This document shows, piece after piece, positions 38,616 to 45,453 of a DNA stretch of 64,000 bases; position 1 is the stretch's first letter; every line of letters begins with the position of its first letter. The DNA is from Gp6-AA40 sp963772955 (GTDB lineage Bacteria; Acidobacteriota; Vicinamibacteria; Vicinamibacterales; UBA2999). The notes under the pieces were generated by a model, which was given only the letters and a program-made list of their open reading frames with translations, was not told where the DNA came from and searched no databases. The position numbers and the translations under genes are program-made. Location of the stretch: positions 186,001-250,000 of the forward strand of contig CAVYZF010000003.1 of the NCBI GenBank assembly GCA_963772955.1, written 5' to 3'.

Positions 38616-39634
38616 TGGATCACACGCTTCTCGCAGTACTCACGCTGATCGCAGTCGCGCTCATTTTCGACTACATCAACGGTTTCCACGACGCGGCCAA
38701 CTCGATCGCGACCGTGGTCTCGACCCGCGTGCTGTCGCCCGGGAAGGCCGTGATCTGGGCGGCCTTTTTCAACTTCGTTGCGGCGTTCGGATTCGGCACT
38801 GCGGTCGCGCAGACCGTCGGCGCAGGCATGGTCGATCTCAAAGTGGTCACTTTGACAGTGATCTTCGCCGGTCTCACGGGGGCGATCGTCTGGGACCTCG
38901 TGACGTGGTACTACGGGCTTCCAACCAGTTCATCGCACGCGCTGTTCGGTGGCTATGCCGGTGCGGCGGTCGCCAAGGCCGGCTTCATCGCGATCATCCC
39001 GAGCGGGTGGACGCGCACGATCATCTTCATCGTCCTTGCGCCATTGATTGGCCTCGTCGTCGGACTCCTGCTGATGACCATGAGTCAGTGGGTCCTGCGA
39101 CGTCAGACGCCGCGACGCGTCGATGGGTTTTTCCGGAAGATGCAGCTCGTCTCGGCGGCGGCCTTCAGCCTGATGCACGGCGCCAACGATGCGCAGAAGA
39201 CGATGGGCATCATCGCGGGAGCACTGGTGACAGGGGGATTTCTCGACAGGGGGCCAGACGGAGCACTCCCGATTCCCTACTGGGTCATCCTGCTGGCCAA
39301 CGGGGCAATCGCCCTGGGCACTCTATCGGGCGGCTGGCGCATCATCAAGACGATGGGCACGAAGATCACGAAGCTGCAACCGATCGGCGGGTTCGCAGCC
39401 GAGACCGGTGCTGCCCTCGCGATCTACTCTGCGACCGCCCTTGGAGTCGGCATCAGCACGACTCACACGATCACCGGCGCCATCGTCGGTGTCGGCGCGT
39501 CGAAGCGGCTGTCCGCCGTGCGTTGGGGAGTTGCCCGTCAAATCGTCTGGGCCTGGGTCCTGACGATTCCCGCATCCGCGTTCATCGGTGGCCTGACCTA
39601 CGAAATCTTTCGAGTGCTGTTCGACGCACCCTGA
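38615..39634 (+). CDS. pit: Low-affinity inorganic phosphate transporter, Pit family
   Basis: 339 residues, about ten membrane segments. Twin Pit signatures: IFDYINGFHDAANSIATVVSTRVLSPGKAVIWAAFFNF (first half) and the second-half LMHGANDAQKTMGIIAGAL. Also GLPTSSSHALFGGYAGAAVA and ISTTHTITGAIVGVGASKR, the Na+/H+-dependent phosphate carrier pattern. It imports phosphate (or metal-phosphate). It is fused in an operon with DUF47 and followed by the PhoB-like and PhoR-like genes, so it is likely part of a Pho regulon rather than constitutive. Confidence 0.93.
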   Translation: MDHTLLAVLTLIAVALIFDYINGFHDAANSIATVVSTRVLSPGKAVIWAAFFNFVAAFGFGTAVAQTVGAGMVDLKVVTLTVIFAGLTGAIVWDLVTWYYGLPTSSSHALFGGYAGAAVAKAGFIAIIPSGWTRTIIFIVLAPLIGLVVGLLLMTMSQWVLRRQTPRRVDGFFRKMQLVSAAAFSLMHGANDAQKTMGIIAGALVTGGFLDRGPDGALPIPYWVILLANGAIALGTLSGGWRIIKTMGTKITKLQPIGGFAAETGAALAIYSATALGVGISTTHTITGAIVGVGASKRLSAVRWGVARQIVWAWVLTIPASAFIGGLTYEIFRVLFDAP

Positions 39635-39675
39635 ACGCCCGGCCGCACCCTGCGGCGATGTAGCATTGAGCTGAC

Positions 39676-40353
39676 GTGAACATCCTGGTCGCCGAAGACG
39701 ACCGCGACATCGCCGATCTCATCGCTCACTACGTCGAGCGATCTGGTTGGACGCCTCACACCGTTGGATCGGGCGATGACGCGCTGGCGCGCGCCCGCAA
39801 GCAACCATTCGATCTCGTGATCCTCGACGTCATGCTGCCGGGCATGAGCGGACTGGAAGTGTGCCGCGCGCTTCGTGCAGACAGCGCGACCAACGCGATC
39901 CCGATCATCATGGTCACGGCGCGGGCCGAAGAGACGGACCGCATCATCGGGCTCGACATCGGCGCCGACGATTACCTCGCGAAGCCGTTCAGCCCCAACG
40001 AACTGGTGGCACGGATCCGGGCCCTGATGCGCCGTTCGAAGCGGGCCGAGCCCGAGTCGCACACGATCAAGTTCGGGTCGCTCGTGATGGACCTGGAGCG
40101 CCACACGGTGATCGACGGCAGCCAGGAGGTCAAGCTGACCGCCAAGGAGTTCCTCCTGCTCCAGTACCTCCTGCAGCACCGCGGGCGCGTCCTCTCGAGG
40201 GACGTCCTGCTCGGCGATGTGTGGGGCTACAGGTACACGGGCGGGACACGAACCGTTGACGTCCATGTCCGGCGGCTCCGGGAGAAGCTACCCGTGCTGG
40301 TCGACGGCCTCGTGACCGTGAAACAGTTTGGTTACAAGCTCGACGAACAATAG
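39676..40353 (+). CDS. phoB: OmpR/PhoB-family response regulator
   Basis: 225 residues. Receiver domain 1-120 with Asp8/Asp9 (EDD), phosphorylation site Asp51 (VILDVMLPG) and Lys102-type (LAKPFSPNELVARIRALMRRS); winged-helix DNA-binding domain 128-225 with VKLTAKEFLLLQYLLQHRGRVLSRDVLLGDVWGY and RTVDVHVRRLREKL. GTG start. The SPNE-type loop and MDLERHTV strand are PhoB-like. It follows pit by 41 bp and precedes a PhoR-like kinase, so the name phoB is by domain type and context. Confidence 0.8.
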   Translation: MNILVAEDDRDIADLIAHYVERSGWTPHTVGSGDDALARARKQPFDLVILDVMLPGMSGLEVCRALRADSATNAIPIIMVTARAEETDRIIGLDIGADDYLAKPFSPNELVARIRALMRRSKRAEPESHTIKFGSLVMDLERHTVIDGSQEVKLTAKEFLLLQYLLQHRGRVLSRDVLLGDVWGYRYTGGTRTVDVHVRRLREKLPVLVDGLVTVKQFGYKLDEQ

Positions 40354-40380
40354 AGTGGCCGCGCAGGGCGGCACTCGCAT

Positions 40381-42141
40381 ATGAAGGCCGGATTTCGCAC
40401 GAAAGTCTTCATTGGGGCATTTGCCGCCGCGGCCTTGTCGCTGCTGGCACTGGCGAGCCTCATGGCCTGGCAGGTCCGTGAGCGGCAGCGGACCACCATC
40501 GAGCGCCACTTGAGTGACGAGGCGTATCTCGCGGCGGACCTGCTCTCAAAGGCCGTCACGCTCGATGATGAACCAGGCCTCGACGCCGAAGCCGATCGAC
40601 TCGGCCAGCTGATTTCGGCCCGGGTCACCTTCATCGGCGAAGACGGCCGTGTGGTCGGCGACTCCACGCAGACTGAAGCGGAGCTCCGCACGCTTGAGAA
40701 CCATCTGACACGACCTGAGGTCGTGGCGGCGCGCGAGCACGGATTCGGCAGCAGCGAGCGATACAGTGGGACTGTCAGCACCGACATGGTGTACGTCGCG
40801 GTCCGTGCGACGCACCCGATCGTCACGTACGTCCGCCTCGCACTCCCGCTGACCGACGTCGATGCGCAGTTGACAGCCATCGTGCGCGCCACGCTCGGGG
40901 CCCTGGCTGCCTCCATTCCGCTCGCGCTGCTGGTCTCGTGGTTCTTCTCCACGTCGCTGTCACGGCGTGTCAGCGCCATCGCGCGCGTGGCGGAACGCTA
41001 TTCGTCGGGCGACCTGACCCGACCGATCTACGACCACGGCTCCGACGAGCTCGGTACCGTGGCCCGCGCGCTGGACGATTCCGTCCAGCAGCTCGGAGGC
41101 CGCATCGAAGAGTTGTCGCGCGATCGGGCGCGCATGGAAGCGATCCTCAGCGGCATGGTCGAAGGCGTGCTCGTCGTCGATCGACAGGGACGATTGCAGC
41201 TCGTGAATCGTGCCGCACAGCAGATGCTTCGCGTCGAGCCTTCGGCCACAGGCCGGCCGTATCTCGAGGTGATTCGTCACCCCGACATCGCCGCGCAGCT
41301 GACAGCGGCGCTGCACGGTGAGGAAATCGGCGGGCAGGAGCTGACGCTCGCGCGCGATCCTGGCCGGACGCTCCTGACGCGCGCAGCCCCGGTCACCGGC
41401 CCGAGCGGTGGCGCGGTCCTGGTGCTGCACGACATCACCGACCTGCGCCGCGCCGATCAGATCCGGCGCGACTTCGTCGCGAATGTCTCCCACGAGCTTC
41501 GCACCCCGCTGACCGCTATTCGCGGGTACGTCGAAGCATTGCTCGATGGGCCCGCTGACGCGGAGAACACCCACAAGTTCCTCGAGATCATCGCGCGGCA
41601 CTCGACGCGCATGGAGCGGCTGGTCAAGGATCTCCTGCGGCTTGCGCGCCTCGACGCGCGGCAGGAGCTCCTCGAAACCGCTCGTTGCGATATCAAGCAG
41701 ATCTTCAGCGCGGTGACGGCCGATCTGGCGCCGACGATCGAGGACAAGGGACAGCGAATCGCGATGGACGTCGTCCCCGAGGCTCGCCACGTCGATGGCG
41801 ATCCCGCCAAGCTGCACGACATCATCCGCAACCTCGTCGAGAACGCCGTGAACTACTCACCGGAGGGTGCCGAGGTCAGGCTCGGGGCCGCACAACAGAA
41901 CGGCACCTACACGATCACGGTCGCTGATTCGGGTCCGGGAATTCCGAATGAGGATCTGGCGCGCGTCTTCGAACGCTTCTACCGTGTGGACAAGTCCCGA
42001 TCGCGGCCCGGGGGAACGGGCCTGGGACTCGCGATTGTGAAGCACCTCGTGGAGTTGCACGGTGGTGAGGCGGTCGCCGCAAATCGCCCGGAAGGTGGCG
42101 CGATGTTCACTGTGAAGCTGCCGCTCTCCGCGGACAACTAG
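40381..42141 (+). CDS. phoR: PhoR-like sensor histidine kinase
   Basis: 586 residues. Membrane span 10-30, periplasmic sensor about 31-170, second span 171-191, HAMP about 192-245 (RRVSAIARVAERYSSGDLTRPI), PAS 250-350 (AILSGMVEGVLVVDRQGRLQLVNRAAQQML), HisKA with His371 (NVSHELRTPLTAIRGYVEAL) and HATPase (NLVENAVNYSPEGAEV, DSGPGIPNEDLARVFERFYRVDKSRSRPGGTGLGLAIVKHLVE). It should phosphorylate the upstream PhoB-like regulator when phosphate is low. Unlike E. coli PhoR it has a large periplasmic domain. Confidence 0.82.
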   Translation: MKAGFRTKVFIGAFAAAALSLLALASLMAWQVRERQRTTIERHLSDEAYLAADLLSKAVTLDDEPGLDAEADRLGQLISARVTFIGEDGRVVGDSTQTEAELRTLENHLTRPEVVAAREHGFGSSERYSGTVSTDMVYVAVRATHPIVTYVRLALPLTDVDAQLTAIVRATLGALAASIPLALLVSWFFSTSLSRRVSAIARVAERYSSGDLTRPIYDHGSDELGTVARALDDSVQQLGGRIEELSRDRARMEAILSGMVEGVLVVDRQGRLQLVNRAAQQMLRVEPSATGRPYLEVIRHPDIAAQLTAALHGEEIGGQELTLARDPGRTLLTRAAPVTGPSGGAVLVLHDITDLRRADQIRRDFVANVSHELRTPLTAIRGYVEALLDGPADAENTHKFLEIIARHSTRMERLVKDLLRLARLDARQELLETARCDIKQIFSAVTADLAPTIEDKGQRIAMDVVPEARHVDGDPAKLHDIIRNLVENAVNYSPEGAEVRLGAAQQNGTYTITVADSGPGIPNEDLARVFERFYRVDKSRSRPGGTGLGLAIVKHLVELHGGEAVAANRPEGGAMFTVKLPLSADN

Positions 42142-42368
42142 TCGCGAACAGCCCGGGCCAAGTCGGCCACAAGAGAAGTTTCAGCTGTGGCGCGTCTCGG
42201 CCATGGCTGCCCTCAAGCCCCCACCCAGACCTGTCGATAACCCACTTTGAAACAACAAACTCGTGACGTGAATGTTTCTGTGGTGTAAATTTATCTATCG
42301 TTACCGGCCTCCAGGCAGGTCCGAAATGCTTCACCGTTACCAGCCTGATAGGGAATCCGAGGTTGGCT

Positions 42369-43013
42369 ATGTCGAGCACGGTCAGGAACTTGGCTCTAGT
42401 TGTGGTCCTTGCGTCGATAGTGGGTCCGCGGCCCGTCCAAGGCCAGGCCCTCGCGGATTCAGAGCGGTCCACCTCCCTCAATACCCCCCTCCGCGTTACT
42501 AACCCCACTCTGCTGGCGAGCCTCCAACGCATCTGGCGTGGCAGCCAACTCTGGCGAGAAGCCGTTGCGAGTGTGCGCCAGACGGGGCGTTACGTGGTCG
42601 TGGCGACTCCCCCGGACGTGACGCTTACGGACCGCAACCGGAGTCCTCGTGTGTTCGACCGAGGCCTCCTGGCTGAAGCGATCCCGCTCCTCGACGAGGA
42701 GGCTCAGGTACCAACCGTCGTAGTCGTCGTGAATGTGCGGCTGCTCCAGGACATGCACGATACACGGCTGTCAGCGCCCCGGGACATCGATGCCGACCTG
42801 GACCGCATCCTGGTGCACGAGGTCTATGGCCACGCCGTACCCTATCTGCTGGCCGGCGATCTATCGGGGCAATGTGCGGATCCGAAGCGCGGGGAGTCCG
42901 TTTCCGACGCGTGTGCCATCAGCCGCGAGAACGCTGTGCGGGCCGAGCTTGGCCTTGGTCGTCGGGCCGATCGAGGGCTGTATAGCCTGGCACTCGCGAG
43001 GACGGCGCACTAG
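42369..43013 (+). CDS. Hypothetical exported protein with HEVYGH motif
   Basis: About 214 residues. Signal peptide MSSTVRNLALVVVLASIVGPRPVQG; mature part with LLASLQRIWRGSQLWREAVASVRQTGRYVVVATPPDVTL, ILVHEVYGHAVPYLLAGDLSGQCADP and CAISRENAVRAELGLGRRADRGLY. HEVYGH (roughly residues 153-158) with a downstream GDLSGQC and acidic ENAVRAE suggests a zinc metallopeptidase-like site, although the spacing is HExxxH rather than HExxH, so activity is uncertain. The ATG at 42369 is preferred over the TTG two codons earlier. The 226-bp gap before it is unusually A/T-rich at its end. Confidence 0.55.
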   Translation: MSSTVRNLALVVVLASIVGPRPVQGQALADSERSTSLNTPLRVTNPTLLASLQRIWRGSQLWREAVASVRQTGRYVVVATPPDVTLTDRNRSPRVFDRGLLAEAIPLLDEEAQVPTVVVVVNVRLLQDMHDTRLSAPRDIDADLDRILVHEVYGHAVPYLLAGDLSGQCADPKRGESVSDACAISRENAVRAELGLGRRADRGLYSLALARTAH

Positions 43014-43036
43014 TCTTCGGTGCAAGTGGCACGTCT

Positions 43037-43050
43037 GTTACACCTGTAAC
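43037..43050. promoter_or_regulatory. GTTACACCTGTAAC palindrome
   Basis: A perfect inverted repeat (GTTACA, CC, TGTAAC) about 70 bp before the DUF5985 gene. Contains the same GTTAC core as the Pho-box-like repeats but in inverted, not direct, arrangement, so it is more like an operator for a dimeric regulator. Confidence 0.35.
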
Positions 43051-43117
43051 GGACAGCGGCGTCTTCGGCGAGCGCGCATACAACCAACATGATGGTGTCT
43101 GCGTACAATGAAGGACC

Positions 43118-43393
43118 GTGACGCTGCTCGCGTACTCCCTCAAGATGACGCTCTACCTGGTGGCTGTCCTGTGGAGCGCCGCTTCTGCGATCCTTCTCTT
43201 TCACCGATACATGCAGCACCGAACCCGCTTCTTGATGTGGAGCTCCATCGGTCTCGCCGGCTTGACCGTGAACAACGCCGCACTCATCATCAACGTCGCG
43301 CTTCCTGATTTCGACCTTCGACTCGCACGGCTGATTCCATCGTTGATCGGCCTGGCGTGTCTCCTGTACGGACTACGCTGGAGCACCGAGTAG
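43118..43393 (+). CDS. DUF5985 small membrane protein
   Basis: 91 residues with three hydrophobic segments: LKMTLYLVAVLWSAASAILLFHRYMQHRTRFLMWSSIGLAGLTVNNAALIINVALPDFDLRLARLIPSLIGLACLLYGLRW. The YLVAVL...LLFHRY...RTRFLMWSS...NNA...LPDFDL order matches DUF5985, usually a pair with DUF5989-like partners of unknown role. GTG start with AGGA before it. Confidence 0.75.
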   Translation: MTLLAYSLKMTLYLVAVLWSAASAILLFHRYMQHRTRFLMWSSIGLAGLTVNNAALIINVALPDFDLRLARLIPSLIGLACLLYGLRWSTE

Positions 43394-43463
43394 GAGGCAA
43401 GCGCAGGTCCTGCCTGCCAGTCTCGCCAAGTCCCGTCTCGATCGGCGCAGTGTTCATCGCAGA

Positions 43464-43961
43464 TCAATCATCAACGACGTAGCTGAAAACCTTCCAGCCG
43501 CCATCCTGTTCGAGCATCGACCCACACACGCGCAAGTCGAAATGCATGCCGCTGGCGTCGCGCACCTGAAACGTCGCGTCCCGACGTACCCGATAGGTTC
43601 CATAGTCGCTGTCGGCCGCAAATCGCACGTCGATCAATTCGTAGCGTTTTCCCCCCTCGCGCGAGAGCACGCTCGTCAGTGCCTGCGCACTCTTCTGGCG
43701 CAGCTCGCCCCAGACGTAGGAGAACGGCAGATTGCGCTCCGGGCGCGACGCCGGCAACCGAGGCCACACATGATCCCGGAACTCAGTTTCGTTCAACGCC
43801 AATGCTTCCAAAGCCGCCCGGTCTCGGCTCGCCAGTGCGTCGAGCACCGCGGACGCGAGCGACGATGGTGACGGGTGAGTATTGGCCAGTGGAGGCACGC
43901 GGCCGCACGCCGCACTTGCTGCGAGCGCCAACACGCCCGCCCAGATTTTCAGTCGGTTCAC
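43464..43961 (-). CDS. Hypothetical lipoprotein
   Basis: 165 residues. Lipobox LAASAAC (Cys19) after a signal peptide MNRLKIWAGVLALAASA. The mature protein has a helical ASAVLDALASRDRAALEALALNETEFRDHVWPRLPASRPERNLPFSYVWGEL region and a beta-rich end GTYRVRRDATFQVRDASGMHFDLRVCGSMLEQDGGWKVFSYVVDD with an NTF2-like flavour. Function unknown. GTG start. Confidence 0.6.
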   Translation of the reverse strand: MNRLKIWAGVLALAASAACGRVPPLANTHPSPSSLASAVLDALASRDRAALEALALNETEFRDHVWPRLPASRPERNLPFSYVWGELRQKSAQALTSVLSREGGKRYELIDVRFAADSDYGTYRVRRDATFQVRDASGMHFDLRVCGSMLEQDGGWKVFSYVVDD

Positions 43962-43989
43962 TTCAGTCAGAGTACACGAGGTGATAGGA

Positions 43990-44013
43990 ACGCGGGGGCC
44001 CAGGCCCCCGCGT
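43990..44013 (-). terminator. Strong hairpin after the beta-helix gene
   Basis: ACGCGGGGGCC, loop CA-type, GGCCCCCGCGT: a near-perfect 11-bp stem about 60 bp after the stop of the minus-strand beta-helix gene. No T-run; in this GC-rich genome it may act as intrinsic terminator or 3' stabiliser. Confidence 0.5.
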
Positions 44014-44074
44014 CATTGGAGTGTCTTTCGAAGATGCAGAACCTTGGCGTCAACCCGGTTCGCACCCCCCGCGA

Positions 44075-45415
44075 TCAGTTCTGCGGGAACGACGTCCAGC
44101 CGGCCATCCAATTCGGTGCTGGCGCCGGCGCCACGGCGCCGATGTATGTCGTGACCTCGAAGAAGCCATCGTTGGGCGGAATGGCCGGTGCGAGCTGTCC
44201 TCCAGCCAGGGTGGCGATCGATGATGGCTGGAAGTTCGGTGATGGATGATTCGAGCAGGCGGCCGTCGAGACGCCCGGGTCCTGGTTCAACACGATGTTC
44301 GAGAACCGGCCGGTGGTGATGAACGCCTGAACACTCGAGTGCATCGGTGCGACAGGAGCGCTGCCGGTCACGCCCATGTTCCAAGCCACCCCAGCGTCCA
44401 TGAACGACGTGCCGTTGGTGACCTGGGTGGTCGTCGCAGCGTCGCTGATTTGGAACCCAGTGCTCTTGAACCCGGTGAGCAGGAAGTTCCGAATCGTGAA
44501 CGCCGTCCCGCGCCGGAGGTTTGCGCCACGAGGGCTCTCGCCTCCCTCATTCCTGTCGGGGTCGCCGCACAGAGTGATGTTGTAGATCTGCGGGTTCGAC
44601 CGGGGCAGCACGTTGTTGTTGAACTCGTTGTTGTCGGCCTCGATCCCGTTGTCCGCGTCATCTCCACGCTGCGTAACCGCCACGAATTGCAGACGCCCGG
44701 TCCAGCCGAACGTCCAGTCGACGCTGTCGTCCGCCGCATTGGACATCACCAGATACTTCCCATCGGCAGTCCCGCCGAACCACTCCATCGCGTCGTCACG
44801 GCTCATGTGCGCCTGCACGTGATGAATGACCGTTCCGCGGCCGACAGCCTGGAAGGCGATGCCGTTCAGCTCGTTGTCCGGGCTGAACTCGACTCCGGAA
44901 AACTCGACCCGGACGTACTGGAGGGTGCCGCTGTTGTCGTTGGGATCATTGCCACCATAGACGCCAGTATCGCCTTCTCCGGCTGCCTCGCCAGAGCCGA
45001 AGTTCAGCGGCGCACGGCCGTTGATGATGATGCCTCCCCAGTCGCCACGCCCTCGCTGACCGATAGGTTGATCGCTCGTGAAGACAATGGGAGCCGATGG
45101 CGTGCCGATCGCGTTCAGCCGTCCTCCGCGCTCGACGATCAACGTGCCGACGCTGCCGGCCTCGCCGATCACGCGTGTGCCTGCCGCGATGTTGAGGGTG
45201 CCGCCTGACCTCACGAAGACCGCGCCGCGTAGCACGTAGTAGTTCGAGCTGACCCAGGTCTCGTTAGCCGTTACCTCACCCGTAACTACGATGACGGGCT
45301 TGTCGATGCCTGGGACGTTGACTGGCGGTGCCTGCTCAGACGCTAGCCGGGCGGTCGGGGCGATCGCGAAACCTGCCGCGACCGCGATCCCAAATAGGAT
45401 ACGTGAGAAATGCAT
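44075..45415 (-). CDS. Secreted beta-helix protein of the TonB-receptor partner type
   Basis: 446 residues starting MHFSRILFGIAVAAGFAIAPTARLASEQ (signal peptide). The mature part matches a family repeatedly found beside TonB receptors in Bacteroidetes and Acidobacteria: VTGEVTANETWVSSNYYVLRGAVFVRSGGTLNIAAGTRVIGEAGSVGTLIVERGGRLNAIGTPSAPIVFTSDQ, then GDWGGIIINGRAPLNFG and DDSVDWTFGWTGRLQFV. It is a beta-solenoid, probably surface-exposed, of unknown ligand. An ATG ten codons earlier (45445) is an alternative, 8 bp after the receptor stop. It forms an operon with the receptor, whose promoter region carries Pho-box-like repeats, so a phosphorus-starvation role is possible but unproven. Confidence 0.78.
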   Translation of the reverse strand: MHFSRILFGIAVAAGFAIAPTARLASEQAPPVNVPGIDKPVIVVTGEVTANETWVSSNYYVLRGAVFVRSGGTLNIAAGTRVIGEAGSVGTLIVERGGRLNAIGTPSAPIVFTSDQPIGQRGRGDWGGIIINGRAPLNFGSGEAAGEGDTGVYGGNDPNDNSGTLQYVRVEFSGVEFSPDNELNGIAFQAVGRGTVIHHVQAHMSRDDAMEWFGGTADGKYLVMSNAADDSVDWTFGWTGRLQFVAVTQRGDDADNGIEADNNEFNNNVLPRSNPQIYNITLCGDPDRNEGGESPRGANLRRGTAFTIRNFLLTGFKSTGFQISDAATTTQVTNGTSFMDAGVAWNMGVTGSAPVAPMHSSVQAFITTGRFSNIVLNQDPGVSTAACSNHPSPNFQPSSIATLAGGQLAPAIPPNDGFFEVTTYIGAVAPAPAPNWMAGWTSFPQN

Positions 45416-45453
45416 GATGCCTCGTGTGCTCCTTGTCGATGTCATGGCGCGTC

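Noticed and set aside
43990..44013. Possible attachment site or small RNA
   Set aside because: A simple strong hairpin at the right distance after a stop codon is better explained as a terminator; no integrase or duplicated sequence is seen.
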